Of a stretch of DNA of 64,000 nt, positions 43,884 through 54,183 are shown one piece after another (positions within the stretch are counted from its first letter, which is position 1; each line of letters opens with the position of its first letter). The position numbers were made by a program, and so were the translations under genes. Location: contig NZ_JOMG01000002.1 in assembly GCF_000711225.1 (NCBI RefSeq), positions 880,501-944,500 on the forward strand. The letters run 5' to 3'. The notes beneath the pieces were generated by a model. The model saw only the letters and a program-made list of their open reading frames with translations. It was not told the DNA's origin and searched no databases. The DNA is from Pelobacter seleniigenes DSM 18267. GTDB lineage: Bacteria; Desulfobacterota; Desulfuromonadia; Desulfuromonadales; Geopsychrobacteraceae.

Positions 43884-44543
43884 GTGAAACTGGTTATCGG
43901 CAACAAAAACTACTCTTCATGGTCGCTACGGGCTTGGTTTATGCTCGCAGGGTTTGACCTTCCGTTTGAAGAAATCCGCATTCCACTGTCAACCCCGGAC
44001 ACGGCCGCAGCGATCAGACAGTATTCCGCGGCTGGGCGGGTTCCTGTATTGCTGGACGGGGAAATAACGGTCTGGGACTCGCTGGCTATCTGTGAATATA
44101 TTTCCGAAACCTTTCTCTCCGGCCAGGGCTGGCCCAGCGATCACGTCGCCAGGGCCAAAGCCCGCTCCTGCTGTGCTGAGATGCATTCCGGTTTTTTCGC
44201 TCTGCGGGGGCAGATGCCCATGAACTGCAGAGCCCACCAGCGCCAGGTCGCCATGACTGAGGAATTGCAACGGGACATTGACCGGATCGACGCAATCTGG
44301 TCAGACTGTCTTCGCGAACACAGTTCCCAAGGCCCCTGGCTGTTCGGCACATTTTCCATTGCCGACTGCATGTTCGCTCCTGTTGTCATGCGTTTTGCCA
44401 GCTACAATCCACCTTTGTCCACCCTGGCCCGGCAGTATGTCCAGACCGTGCTGGATCACCCCCGAATCAAGCTGTGGCAGGAACAGGCAAGGGCGGAAAC
44501 CGAAATTATCCCTGCCGAAGAGGTCGGCCTCAAAGACGAATAA
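43884..44543 (+). CDS. Glutathione S-transferase family protein
   Basis: GTG at 43884 with GGAGG upstream gives 219 residues. The N-terminal domain begins KLVIGNKNYSSWSLRAWFML and has RVPVLLDGEITVWDSLAICE (about residues 53-72), which binds glutathione in relatives. The C-terminal helices include FGTFSIADCMFAPVVMRF. The pattern resembles zeta/maleylacetoacetate-isomerase-like GSTs of the YfcF type. It is a single gene. Confidence 0.9.
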   Translation: MKLVIGNKNYSSWSLRAWFMLAGFDLPFEEIRIPLSTPDTAAAIRQYSAAGRVPVLLDGEITVWDSLAICEYISETFLSGQGWPSDHVARAKARSCCAEMHSGFFALRGQMPMNCRAHQRQVAMTEELQRDIDRIDAIWSDCLREHSSQGPWLFGTFSIADCMFAPVVMRFASYNPPLSTLARQYVQTVLDHPRIKLWQEQARAETEIIPAEEVGLKDE

Positions 44544-44652
44544 GCCACCGCGAAAACCGTTTGAGAGCTGATAGCGACCGCATTATCTGATTCGTCAACC
44601 ATTGACAATCTCCGGGTTGACTAAACAGAGCGCTCAGGGCATGATCATGAGC

Positions 44653-44696
44653 AGAGCCCGTCAGCAATTCATCCATCCGACATCTTTCGGGCTCTG
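44653..44696 (+). promoter_or_regulatory. Long stem-loop before the EamA transporter
   Basis: CAGAGCCCG (about 44652-44660) pairs with CGGGCTCTG (about 44688-44696) around a loop of about 27 bases, followed by TGCTTTTTGGG. It is 45 bases before the start at 44741. It may be a terminator with a wide loop, or a leader structure; no known riboswitch consensus is visible. Confidence 0.4.
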
Positions 44697-44740
44697 TGCT
44701 TTTTGGGCCTGCAGCAGACGTATCAAAGGATGAATGGATT

Positions 44741-45610
44741 ATGGGTTATCTTTGCGCTATCACTATTCTTTGGGCATTTTCTTTCAGCCTGATCGGCGTT
44801 TATCTGGCCGGCCAGGTCGATGCGTATTTTTCCGTGCTCACCCGGGTTGCGCTGGCAGCGCTGATTTTTCTACCGTTTTTGCGCCCGGCTCCGCTCAAAC
44901 TAGCGGCCAAAATGATGGCCCTGGGCGCCATTCAGCTCGGCTGCATGTACGTGTTTTACTACCAGTCGTTCCTGCTCCTGACCGTCCCCGAAGTCCTCAT
45001 TTTCACCATTCTGACCCCGGTCTATGTCACCCTGATCTTTGATCTCATGCAGGGGCGGTTCAGCGCACGCTATCTGGTCACAGCACTGCTCGCAGTGCTG
45101 GGGGCGGGAATCATCCGTTACAACGGCATCGGTGAGCAGGTTTTTGTCGGTTTCCTGGTGGTCCAGGGCGCCAACATCTGTTTTGCCCTGGGCCAGGTCG
45201 GCTACAAGGTGCTGTTGGAAAAAGAAAAAAATATCCTTTCACAGCGGGCAATCTTCGGTTATTTCTATCTGGGCGCGCTGGTTGTCACTGTGATCACCTG
45301 GCTGCTGTTCGGTAACCCGGCCAAACTGCCGACCACCCCGCTGCAATGGGAAATCCTCATCTACCTGGGCGTGATCGCCTCGGGGCTGGGTTATTTCTTC
45401 TGGAACAAAGGGGCCACCAAGGTCGATGCCGGAACCTTGGCGATCATGAACAATGCCCTGATTCCCGCCGGACTCGTGGTCAACCTGCTGATTTGGAACC
45501 GCGACGCCGACCTGCTCCGACTAAGCATCGGTGGCGCAGTGCTGCTGTTCTCGCTGATTCTGCATGAACGCTGGGGCAAGCAGCCGCAAAACCGGCCGGA
45601 ATTCAACTGA
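44741..45610 (+). CDS. EamA/DMT-family exporter
   Basis: The start at 44741 is preceded by AAAGGATG (289 residues). Ten transmembrane helices in two EamA repeats are predicted. The first repeat begins LCAITILWAFSFSLIGVYLA and the second ends in LGVIASGLGYFFWNKGATKV, both typical. Relatives export amino acids or related metabolites. The next gene, another EamA protein, begins about 90 bases later on the same strand. Confidence 0.9.
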   Translation: MGYLCAITILWAFSFSLIGVYLAGQVDAYFSVLTRVALAALIFLPFLRPAPLKLAAKMMALGAIQLGCMYVFYYQSFLLLTVPEVLIFTILTPVYVTLIFDLMQGRFSARYLVTALLAVLGAGIIRYNGIGEQVFVGFLVVQGANICFALGQVGYKVLLEKEKNILSQRAIFGYFYLGALVVTVITWLLFGNPAKLPTTPLQWEILIYLGVIASGLGYFFWNKGATKVDAGTLAIMNNALIPAGLVVNLLIWNRDADLLRLSIGGAVLLFSLILHERWGKQPQNRPEFN

Positions 45611-45698
45611 AAATCGGTTCCCCGGTCAGCGGCCTGAACAGGCGGAAACACCTCCGGCACTGACATTATCCTCAAACCCGCTTGAGACTTATTGGACC

Positions 45699-46592
45699 AT
45701 GCCTGCAGATTCAACCCTGACCACCTACCTCAAACTGCTGTTCATGGCCATATTCTGGGGGGGGACATTTATTGCCGGGCGCTTGCTGGGCAGCTATGCG
45801 GCCCCCTTTTCTTCGGCCTTTATCCGTTTCAGTATCGCTTCCGTTGCGCTGGTGTTGATCTGCCTGCGGACCTCTGGCGGACTGCCCCGAATCCGCAAAA
45901 ATCAGTGGCTCCCGCTCCTGCTGCTCGGACTGAGTGGAATTTTCTCCTACAACGCTTTTTTCTTTAAAGGGTTGGAGTTGATCGAAGCGAGTCGGGCGGC
46001 GGTGATCATTGCCAACAACCCGATCATCATTGCCCTGTTCGCCGCTCTACTACTGGGCGAGAAGCTGACCCTGCCGAAGCTTGCGGGAATCCTGTTGTCG
46101 ATTTTCGGAGCGCTGGTGGTCATTACCCACGGCCACCCGCAGCAAATTATTGCGCAAGGAATCGGCAAAGGAGAGCTGTATATCTTCGGCTGCGTGGTCA
46201 GCTGGGTGGTTTACTCGCTGGTCGGGCGGATTGCCATGCGCGGTTTTTCCCCACTGGAAGCCGTGACCTATTCCTCCCTGGTCGGCACCGTGCTGCTATG
46301 CCCGGTCGCTCTGCACGAAGGGCTGCTTGCGCAGTTGCCCAAATATTCTTTATCCGCCTGGATCTGCCTGTTTTACCTGGGCCTGTGTGGAACAGTGTTG
46401 GCGTTTATCTGGTATTATCAGGGGATTCAAAAAATCGGCTCGACCAGAGCCGGGCAGTTCATCAATTTTGTCCCGGTCAGCGGGGTCATGCTCTCGGTCT
46501 GGCTGCTTGGGGAACCCCTGACCCTGTCCTTGCTGACCGGTCTGATTCTGGTCAGTTGCGGGGTCTACCTGACCAATCGCAAAGCGGCATAA
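45699..46592 (+). CDS. EamA/DMT-family transporter
   Basis: The ATG at 45699 gives 297 residues and ten predicted helices. The first EamA repeat begins LLFMAIFWGGTFIAGRLLG; the second ends in GTVLAFIWYYQGIQKIGSTR. It differs clearly from its neighbour at 44741, so this is a pairing of distant paralogues and not a recent duplication. Paired EamA proteins may act as heteromers or separately. The substrate is unknown. Confidence 0.9.
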   Translation: MPADSTLTTYLKLLFMAIFWGGTFIAGRLLGSYAAPFSSAFIRFSIASVALVLICLRTSGGLPRIRKNQWLPLLLLGLSGIFSYNAFFFKGLELIEASRAAVIIANNPIIIALFAALLLGEKLTLPKLAGILLSIFGALVVITHGHPQQIIAQGIGKGELYIFGCVVSWVVYSLVGRIAMRGFSPLEAVTYSSLVGTVLLCPVALHEGLLAQLPKYSLSAWICLFYLGLCGTVLAFIWYYQGIQKIGSTRAGQFINFVPVSGVMLSVWLLGEPLTLSLLTGLILVSCGVYLTNRKAA

Positions 46593-46713
46593 GCCAGGCC
46601 ACCTGCTCCCGCCGAGGGCTTCAGCCACTCGTTCAGCCGCCCCAAACCAGTGAGAAAAATCCCAGAACAACGGTTGCCGGGACACATAAAAGCGACTAAT
46701 CTTTAATGTAACT

Positions 46714-46891
46714 AGTTTTCATCCGGAAACGGCCCTTTTCCGCTGTGGCGGTGTCAATCTGCGGGTTTTCTTGTACGGCGTAAAGGACTACGCCTCCGCG
46801 CAACCCCTTGATGTCCTTGCCACAACGAAAAATTGCTCGTTTCCAATCTGAAAACTTAGCCGTTGCCCTTCGGAGTTTCCGGATGGCAACT
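46714..46891 (+). repeat. 178-bp MITE-like element, copy 3
   Basis: It begins AGTTTTCATCCGGAAAC and ends GTTTCCGGATGGCAACT. AACT flanks it on both sides (46710-46713 and 46892-46895). It matches copy 1 almost throughout and has the exact length of the other two. Confidence 0.92.
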
Positions 46892-46902
46892 AACTATACA
46901 AC

Positions 46903-47035
46903 AGGTTGTTGAGCCCATGGACGGGCGATCAAAATCAATAACGTCTTGTAAGTCATTGATTTTGTAAGGTGGAGAAAATGGCACTTTTCTCTACCGGGCT
47001 TGAAAAAAACCAGGATGGACTTTTTCAACAACCTG
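46903..47035. repeat. 133-bp inverted-repeat element, full copy
   Basis: CAGGTTGTTGA at the left is the exact inverse of TCAACAACCTG at the right. Inside, ATCAAAATCAAT pairs with ATTGATTTTG. The right half recurs at 20660-20726. It begins 12 bases after the 178-bp element, so the whole 500-base gap before glgC is repeat-derived. Confidence 0.75.
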
Positions 47036-47093
47036 ATAAAGAGTCATTCCAGCTGACTGCAGTTCTGTTTCTATCACCCGGCAAGGAGAAAAC

Positions 47094-48377
47094 ATGCCCA
47101 ACAAATCCGACCGTCACATTGTCTACCGCTATGTCGATCACCTGGTCAAAGATACCTTTGCCCTCGTTCTGGCCGGGGGCAGAGGATCACGGCTGTATGA
47201 ACTGACCAACTGGCGCGCCAAGCCGGCGGTCTATATCGGTGGCAAATACCGGATCATCGATTTCCCCCTCTCCAACTGCATCAATTCAGGGATCCGCCGA
47301 ATCGGCGTACTGACCCAATACAAGTCCCACTCCCTGATCCGCCACTTGGTCCGGGGCTGGAGTCATTTCAAAAAGGAATTGGGGGAGTTTGTCGAAGTCC
47401 TGCCGGCATCCCAGCGCTTTTCCGATGAATGGTACCAGGGGACGGCGGATGCGGTTTACCAGAATCTGGATATTATTCGCGCCGAACGTCCCAAGTACGT
47501 CTTGGTTCTTTCCGGCGACCATGTCTATACCATGGACTATCGTTCCATGCTGCTGGCACACGTGGAATCGGGAGCCGATATGACGGTCTCCTGCCTGGAA
47601 GTCCCCGTGGAAGAGGCGGCAGGCGCATTCGGAGTGATGGAGATCGATGAGGATCTACGGATTATCGGCTTTCAGGAAAAACCGGCCCACCCTGCGGAAA
47701 TTCCTGGCAAGCCCGGCATGACCCTGGCTTCCATGGGAAATTATATTTTCAATACTGATTTTCTGTTTGAGAATCTGCGCCGGGACGGTAAGAACCCGGA
47801 GTCCGAACATGACTTCGGCAAGAATATCATCCCCTCCATTATCAAGGACCATGCCGTCTACGCCTATCCTTTCCGCGATCAGGAAACTGGCGAACGTGCC
47901 TACTGGCGTGACGTCGGGACCCTCGATGCCTTCTGGGAAGCCAACATGGAGTTGATCTCCCCGGCCCCCGAACTGAACCTCTACAATCCCAACTGGCCGA
48001 TCTGGACCTATCAGATGCACCTGCCATCGGCCAAGTTTGTCTTCAACGATGATGATCGCCGCGGCATGGCCGTCGATTCGACCGTTGCCGGCGGCTGCAT
48101 CATTTCCGGCTCCAGGCTTAATAAATCCCTGCTCTTTTCCAATGTCCGGGTCCACTCCTTCTCGACCGTCGACGAAGCGGTCATCCTGCCGGAAGTGGTT
48201 ATCCATCGAAACTGCAAAATCAGACGGGCCATCCTTGATCGTGGTTGTGAAATCCCCGAAGGGATGGTGATCGGCTATGACCCGGAAGAGGATCGGAAAA
48301 ACGGTTTCAGGATCACGGAAAAAGGGATTGTGCTGGTCACCCGCGGAATGCTCGGTCAGCCGGAAGGGTACGCGTAA
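47094..48377 (+). CDS. glgC: Glucose-1-phosphate adenylyltransferase
   Basis: The 427-residue protein makes ADP-glucose from ATP and glucose 1-phosphate, the first step of glycogen synthesis. The nucleotide loop [13 protein letters not shown] (about residues 23-35), [15 protein letters not shown] and the sugar-binding [10 protein letters not shown] (about residues 119-128) are intact, and a left-handed beta-helix makes up the C-terminus. AAGGAG precedes the ATG. Other glycogen genes are not in the window. It is a single gene. Confidence 0.96.
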   Translation: MPNKSDRHIVYRYVDHLVKDTFALVLAGGRGSRLYELTNWRAKPAVYIGGKYRIIDFPLSNCINSGIRRIGVLTQYKSHSLIRHLVRGWSHFKKELGEFVEVLPASQRFSDEWYQGTADAVYQNLDIIRAERPKYVLVLSGDHVYTMDYRSMLLAHVESGADMTVSCLEVPVEEAAGAFGVMEIDEDLRIIGFQEKPAHPAEIPGKPGMTLASMGNYIFNTDFLFENLRRDGKNPESEHDFGKNIIPSIIKDHAVYAYPFRDQETGERAYWRDVGTLDAFWEANMELISPAPELNLYNPNWPIWTYQMHLPSAKFVFNDDDRRGMAVDSTVAGGCIISGSRLNKSLLFSNVRVHSFSTVDEAVILPEVVIHRNCKIRRAILDRGCEIPEGMVIGYDPEEDRKNGFRITEKGIVLVTRGMLGQPEGYA

Positions 48378-48388
48378 TCCAGCCGCAC

Positions 48389-48802
48389 TCAGGGTCGGCG
48401 ACCGGCCGGCTCCTGCTCCTCGTTCAAGACCAGCAGGTAGCCGTCGGGATCGTGCAACCATAGTTCGCGGCGCTGATGTTCCTGATCTTCGAGTTCATAG
48501 AGGATCGGCCAGTGCCGCGCCTGCAGCCTGTGCAAAAGCGCACTCATATCCGGACAGCTGAATTCCAGTTGCAGACCAACCCCCAGGGTATCGCGACTGA
48601 GATTCTGCAACAGGGCCGGATGCTGGGCTTCCAAGACGGCCAGGGGTTGCAAAACAAGGCGGGTTGCTCCGCATCTGACCAGCAGAAATGCCGGCCGGCT
48701 GTTGTGCGCCGGCTGACTGTCGACTTCCAGCTCGAGAATTTCGCTGTAAAATATTTGGCTCCGCTGCAAATCGGTCACACCCAGAGTGAGATTCAACTGC
48801 AT
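48389..48802 (-). CDS. VOC family protein
   Basis: The 137-residue protein has one VOC module pair: NLTLGVTDLQRSQIFYSEIL (about residues 3-22) and ELWLHDPDGYLLVLNEE (about residues 113-129). The substrate is unknown. It lies between glgC and folK in the opposite direction and is not part of the sigma-factor operon at 7-11 kb. Confidence 0.88.
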   Translation of the reverse strand: MQLNLTLGVTDLQRSQIFYSEILELEVDSQPAHNSRPAFLLVRCGATRLVLQPLAVLEAQHPALLQNLSRDTLGVGLQLEFSCPDMSALLHRLQARHWPILYELEDQEHQRRELWLHDPDGYLLVLNEEQEPAGRRP

Positions 48803-48855
48803 TTATGTCATCCCCGCGATTGGCAAATTGATTTTATTTCCCGGCTTGTGCTTTA

Positions 48856-49380
48856 ATGCCTCAGGTTATGACAGAGCGAAATCAGAGTCGAGCTTTTCTC
48901 GGCCTCGGCGGTAATATCGATCATCCCTTGACCCATTTTCGGCGAGCCCGGCAACAGCTGGCGGCACACCCACGGGTCCAGCTCAAAGCCAGTTCCCCAC
49001 TGTATTCTACGCCACCCGTTGGTGGCCCCCAGGGGCAACCCGATTTCATGAATGCCGTCCTCGAAATCGCTACGGAATTAACGGCCGTTGAACTGCTCCT
49101 GTTTTGCCAGCAGCTGGAGCATGAGTCCGGCAGGGTCAGGACCGTTCACTGGGGGCCGCGCCCTCTGGACATTGATCTGTTATTTGTCGACAATCAGGTT
49201 CTGGACAGCAAACAGTTGACGTTGCCGCACCCCCGCCTGGCAGAGCGGCACTTTGTGCTGCGCCCGCTTTGCGATCTGGCCCCCCAGCTGCAGCATCCGC
49301 AGTTACAATGCTCAATGCTGGAGCTGCTTGATAAGTTGCCCCCGGAAGAGGGAATTCATTGTCTACACAAAGCATGGTAA
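48856..49380 (+). CDS. folK: 6-hydroxymethyl-7,8-dihydropterin pyrophosphokinase
   Basis: The frame opens at ATG 48856, with a second ATG at 48868 that is equally possible (about 170 residues). FLGLGGNIDHPL at the start, SPLYSTPPVGGPQGQPDFMN (about residues 47-66) and RTVHWGPRPLDIDLLF (about residues 94-109) are the FolK signature for pterin and ATP binding. It makes the diphosphate used in folate synthesis. Two small genes follow closely on the same strand. Confidence 0.95.
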   Translation: MPQVMTERNQSRAFLGLGGNIDHPLTHFRRARQQLAAHPRVQLKASSPLYSTPPVGGPQGQPDFMNAVLEIATELTAVELLLFCQQLEHESGRVRTVHWGPRPLDIDLLFVDNQVLDSKQLTLPHPRLAERHFVLRPLCDLAPQLQHPQLQCSMLELLDKLPPEEGIHCLHKAW

Positions 49381-49384
49381 TCTT

Positions 49385-49636
49385 ATGATCAAACTTCTGC
49401 TTCTGGCCCTGCTCGGATTCGTCGTCTACTCCTTTTTTTCCGGACTGCTGCTGCGTTCCGGCAAATCCAGGCGACCGCTCAATCGTACCAACCAGGGAGA
49501 AACCATGGTTGAAGATCCGCAGTGCGGAACCTACCTTCCGCAAAGCGATGCCATCAAAGCCAACTTTCATGGCCGCGAGTACTATTTCTGCTCCAAAGAA
49601 TGCCTGAAGAAATTTAAAGACGCGCAAGGCCATTAA
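49385..49636 (+). CDS. PP0621/TRASH-like small membrane protein
   Basis: The ATG at 49385 (83 residues) is four bases after folK, so coupling is likely. A transmembrane helix (about residues 3-20) is followed by [12 protein letters not shown] (one Cys) and [16 protein letters not shown] (two Cys), the spacing of TRASH/YHS metal-binding proteins. Metal sensing or trafficking is suggested by family only. Confidence 0.8.
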   Translation: MIKLLLLALLGFVVYSFFSGLLLRSGKSRRPLNRTNQGETMVEDPQCGTYLPQSDAIKANFHGREYYFCSKECLKKFKDAQGH

Positions 49637-49659
49637 ACCTTTTACAGGGAGTCGTTCAG

Positions 49660-50301
49660 ATGAAGTTTTTTATTGATACCGCTGAAGTTGAGGAAATCCG
49701 CGCTGCTCACGACTTGGGACTGGTTGACGGAGTCACCACCAACCCCAGCCTGATCGCCAAAAGCGGCCGCGACTTCAAAGAGGTCCTCACCGAAATCACC
49801 GCCCTTGTCGACGGCCCTATTTCAGCCGAGGTCATTGCTCTGGATGCGCCGGGTATGCTCAGCGAAGGGCGTGAGCTGGCCAGAATCAATGACAACATCG
49901 TCATCAAAGTCCCGATGACCACCGAGGGTCTTAAGGCCACCAAACAGTTCAGCAGCGAAGGGATCAACACCAACGTCACCCTGATTTTTTCGCCCCTGCA
50001 GGCCCTGCTCGCCGCCAAAGCCGGCGCAACCTACGTCTCCCCCTTTGTCGGCCGCCTCGACGATGTCGGTCAGGAAGGGATGGAAGGGGTTGAACAGATT
50101 CGGACCATTTTCGACAATTACGGCTACTCGACCGAAATCATCGTCGCCTCGGTGCGCTCGCCCATGCATGTGCTGAATGCCGGGTTGATCGGTGCCGATA
50201 TCTGCACCATCCCTTATGCGGTCATAACCCAACTGGCAAAACATCCGTTGACCGATGTCGGCATTGCCAAGTTCCTGGCCGACTGGGAGAAGACCAAATA
50301 A
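49660..50301 (+). CDS. tal: Transaldolase / fructose-6-phosphate aldolase family (short type)
   Basis: The 213-residue protein belongs to the short (type 3B) transaldolases. [28 protein letters not shown] and the Schiff-base Lys83 in NIVIKVPMT are intact, as is SPFVGRLDD. It interconverts sugar phosphates in the pentose phosphate route, or cleaves fructose 6-phosphate; the sequence alone does not choose between them. The gene ends in a strong terminator at 50328. Confidence 0.93.
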   Translation: MKFFIDTAEVEEIRAAHDLGLVDGVTTNPSLIAKSGRDFKEVLTEITALVDGPISAEVIALDAPGMLSEGRELARINDNIVIKVPMTTEGLKATKQFSSEGINTNVTLIFSPLQALLAAKAGATYVSPFVGRLDDVGQEGMEGVEQIRTIFDNYGYSTEIIVASVRSPMHVLNAGLIGADICTIPYAVITQLAKHPLTDVGIAKFLADWEKTK

Positions 50302-50327
50302 TCAGTTCCCCATTCCCGTACAACAGT

Positions 50328-50370
50328 AAAAAGACAAAGCCGGAAGCCTATCTTCCGGCTTTGTCTTTTT
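50328..50370. terminator. Rho-independent terminator after the transaldolase gene
   Basis: AAAAAGACAAAGCCGGAAG pairs perfectly with CTTCCGGCTTTGTCTTTTT around a five-base loop. It is symmetric, with A run and T run, so it works on both strands. Confidence 0.92.
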
Positions 50371-50449
50371 ATACGTTATCAGTTATATTTTCCTTTGCAG
50401 CAAGATAAAACATTGATTTAATTTGCTCATTTTCTACCCCCCTGACAGC

Positions 50450-50478
50450 TTGACTTCAATGTGGCTCTCAGGTATACG
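50450..50478 (+). promoter_or_regulatory. Putative sigma-70 promoter of sucCD
   Basis: TTGACT (50450-50455) and TATACG (50473-50478) are spaced by 17 bases, about 95 bases before sucC. The fit is good for the -35 box and fair for the -10 box. Confidence 0.45.
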
Positions 50479-50571
50479 CAGGGCAGTTCCAAATTTGTAG
50501 GTCTTTGATTCATCTTGTTTGCGGCATTCGGCAACGAACCCGTATCTTTTTTCTAACCATGTGAGGACGCA

Positions 50572-51735
<1,164 letters not shown>

Positions 51736-51747
51736 GGAGAGCGAATC

Positions 51748-52620
51748 ATGAGTATCCTCATCGATAAAAACACCAAGGTCATCACTCAGGGAATCACCGG
51801 CGCCACCGGACTCTTTCACGCCCAGGGAGCACGCGATTACGGCACCCAGATGGTTGGCGGGGTAACCCCGGGTAAAGGCGGTCAATCGGTTGACGGTTTC
51901 CCCATTTTCAACACCGTGGAAGATGCCGTCAAAGAGACCGGGGCCAACGCTTCCGTCATTTACGTCCCCCCTATCGGCAGCGCCGACGCCATCATGGAAG
52001 CGGTCGATGCCGGAATCGAACTGGTCATCTGCATCACCGAAGGGGTTCCGGTGCTGGACATGGTCAAGGTCAAGAAGTTCATGGAAGGCAAGAAATCCCG
52101 CCTGGTCGGCCCCAACTGTCCGGGCGTGATCACCCCCGGCGAATGCAAGATCGGTATCATGCCCGGCTACATTCACAAGCCCGGTCCGGTCGGCGTGGTG
52201 TCCCGCTCCGGGACCCTGACCTACGAAGCGGTCTGGCAGCTGACCACCCGCGATATCGGCCAGACCACCTGCGTCGGCATCGGTGGCGACCCGGTTAACG
52301 GTACCAGCCACCTTGACGTGCTGAAGATGTTCGAAGCCGATCCGGCCACCGAAGCAGTCATCATGATCGGTGAAATCGGCGGCGACGCCGAAGAGCAGGC
52401 CGCGGCCTACGTCCGTGACCACATGACTAAACCAGTGGCCGCTTTCATCGCCGGCGCCACCGCCCCCAAAGGCAAACGCATGGGCCACGCCGGTGCGATC
52501 ATCTCCGGCGGCAAAGGGGATGCCGCCAGCAAAAAAGCCTTCCTCAGAGAATGCGGCATCAGCGTCGCCGACTCCCCGGCCGAAATGGCCGAGGCTCTGC
52601 TCAAGGTCTGGCAGCCGTAG
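51748..52620 (+). CDS. sucD: Succinyl-CoA synthetase, alpha subunit
   Basis: The 290-residue protein has the CoA-binding fold ([20 protein letters not shown]), the phosphorylated His247 in [14 protein letters not shown] and the loop [26 protein letters not shown] precedes the ATG 12 bases after sucC. The two form a simple operon ended by two terminators. Confidence 0.97.
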   Translation: MSILIDKNTKVITQGITGATGLFHAQGARDYGTQMVGGVTPGKGGQSVDGFPIFNTVEDAVKETGANASVIYVPPIGSADAIMEAVDAGIELVICITEGVPVLDMVKVKKFMEGKKSRLVGPNCPGVITPGECKIGIMPGYIHKPGPVGVVSRSGTLTYEAVWQLTTRDIGQTTCVGIGGDPVNGTSHLDVLKMFEADPATEAVIMIGEIGGDAEEQAAAYVRDHMTKPVAAFIAGATAPKGKRMGHAGAIISGGKGDAASKKAFLRECGISVADSPAEMAEALLKVWQP

Positions 52621-52631
52621 CACAAAAACAA

Positions 52632-52676
52632 CGACCAACCGCAATGACCGGGTTGTCCGGTCATTGCGGTTGGTCG
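52632..52676. terminator. Long hairpin behind sucD
   Basis: CGACCAACCGCAATGACCGG pairs perfectly with its complement around gttgt, making a 20-bp stem. No T run follows, so it may stall polymerase or protect the 3' end. Confidence 0.75.
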
Positions 52677-52706
52677 GCGAGTTGTCGTTCACAGGTTGAG
52701 CCTTTT

Positions 52707-52740
52707 AAAAAAGCCAGGTCATTTCCTCTGGCTTTTTTAT
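52707..52740 (+). terminator. Rho-independent terminator of sucCD
   Basis: AAAAAAGCCAG pairs with CTGGCTTTTTT around gtcatttcct, with a T run. It is 86 bases after the sucD stop, behind the long hairpin. Confidence 0.88.
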
Positions 52741-52828
52741 TTCTGATCGATTAGAAAACAGTCGCAGATAACCTCACCAACAAAAGACTCAGATATTTAC
52801 GATCACCTCAAAAATAAAGGAAGCTGCG

Positions 52829-53143
52829 ATGTCACAATTTGACAATGTATCAGTCGTTCGGGAAGCCAATATCTATTTTGACGGAAAAGTCACCAGCCGG
52901 AGCGTGCTCTTTGCCGACGGAACCCGCAAAACACTGGGCATCATGCTGCCGGGGGAATATGAGTTCGGCACCGAAGACAAAGAGCTGATGGAAATTCTGG
53001 CCGGCAACCTGGAGATCCGGCTGCCTGGGTCCGACTGGCAAGCCATCAAAGCCGGCGATTCATTTGAAGTACCGGCCAACGCCAAATTTCAGTTGAAAAT
53101 CAACAGCGTCACCGACTATTGCTGCAGCTACATGAAAGAGTAA
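52829..53143 (+). CDS. ppnP: Pyrimidine/purine nucleoside phosphorylase
   Basis: The 104-residue protein matches PpnP (YaiE, DUF1255) in length and motifs: [20 protein letters not shown] near the start and [20 protein letters not shown] in the middle. The cupin-like PpnP splits several nucleosides with phosphate to base and sugar 1-phosphate. GGAAGC precedes the ATG. It is a single gene. Confidence 0.93.
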   Translation: MSQFDNVSVVREANIYFDGKVTSRSVLFADGTRKTLGIMLPGEYEFGTEDKELMEILAGNLEIRLPGSDWQAIKAGDSFEVPANAKFQLKINSVTDYCCSYMKE

Positions 53144-53181
53144 TTGACACTCCACCGCATTCACAAAGAGAGAATAGCGTA

Positions 53182-53970
53182 TTGTTTGACTGGCTGACCA
53201 AGCGCCGCCGTAAGAAACTTACCGCAGCCCCTTTTTCTGAGCTTTGGGAATCCATTCTCCGCCGCAATGTTGCCCATTATGGCTTGCTGGAGGACGATGA
53301 ACGTGCCCACCTGCAAGCCTTGATTCAGGTATTTATTGCGGAAAAGCATTGGGAAGCGGTTGGTGGTCTGCAACTGACTGATGAGATTCGGGTGACAATC
53401 TCCGCCCAGGCCTGCCTGCTGTTGCTTGGCCTGCAACACAACTATTATCGGAATGTCGAGTCCATCATTGTCTATCCCTCAACCGTGGTGCCCCCGCCCC
53501 GCCAGCGGGGCTTTTTTGAAACCACCACCGCCCCGGTGGATCCGACGCAGCCGATTCTCGGGCAAGCGTTCCTGCATGGCCCGGTCATCATCATCTGGGA
53601 TGCCGCCCTCCACGAAGGGCGGCACCCGGAACTGGGCCACAACGTTGTCTACCATGAGTTTGCCCATAAGCTGGACATGCTCGACGGCGCTGTCGACGGA
53701 ACCCCGCCGCTGCGCGACCGCACCGAATACCGCGACTGGGTAGAAATCTGCACCCGGGAATACCAGCGCCTGCAACAGGATACCCGGCAAGGTAGAAAGT
53801 CATTCCTTGACGCCTACGGCAGCACCAATACCGCCGAGTTTTTTGCCGTGGCCACAGAGCAGTTTTTTGATCAGCCAAGCTTGCTGATGGAACAGGCTCC
53901 CGAACTCTATCGGGTCCTGAAAGAGTACTACCGGCAAGACCCCGCGCTGCGCATGGCCGGAAAAAACTGA
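53182..53970 (+). CDS. mtfA: MtfA-like zinc peptidase (M90)
   Basis: I choose the TTG at 53182, with AGAGAG upstream, because MFDWLTKRRRKK resembles the normal MtfA start (262 residues). The zinc site is H158-E-F-A-H162 in VYHEFAHKLDMLDG, followed by the third ligand region NTAEFFAVATEQFF. In E. coli, MtfA binds the Mlc repressor and thereby affects glucose uptake, and has weak peptidase activity. Here no Mlc gene is in view. It lies downstream of ppnP. Confidence 0.9.
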   Translation: MFDWLTKRRRKKLTAAPFSELWESILRRNVAHYGLLEDDERAHLQALIQVFIAEKHWEAVGGLQLTDEIRVTISAQACLLLLGLQHNYYRNVESIIVYPSTVVPPPRQRGFFETTTAPVDPTQPILGQAFLHGPVIIIWDAALHEGRHPELGHNVVYHEFAHKLDMLDGAVDGTPPLRDRTEYRDWVEICTREYQRLQQDTRQGRKSFLDAYGSTNTAEFFAVATEQFFDQPSLLMEQAPELYRVLKEYYRQDPALRMAGKN

Positions 53971-54071
53971 ACCTGGGCCGCACTTGACTTTGCCGTTGAC
54001 AACGCCTGCCTGGCGCGCCAGAATACTTTCATGAACACGAACCCAACCCATTTTTTCCGGCAGATTATGAC

Positions 54072-54150
54072 CATCACTCCATAGGAGTGGTGGGTTCGCT
54101 GACGTGAAAACCGTTTATCAACCCGCCCAAGAGGCGGGTTTTGTGTTTTT
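54072..54150 (+). other. Tandem hairpins ending in a terminator
   Basis: CCATCACTCC/GGAGTGGTGG (54071-54093) is followed by ACCCGCC/GGCGGGT (54121-54140) with TTTTGTGTTTTT. The second is a good terminator; the first could be part of a short RNA. It stands 30 bases before the kinase gene at 54184. Confidence 0.6.
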
Positions 54151-54183
54151 GCTTCTTGGGCAGATCCCCAAGGAGGCAAGATC

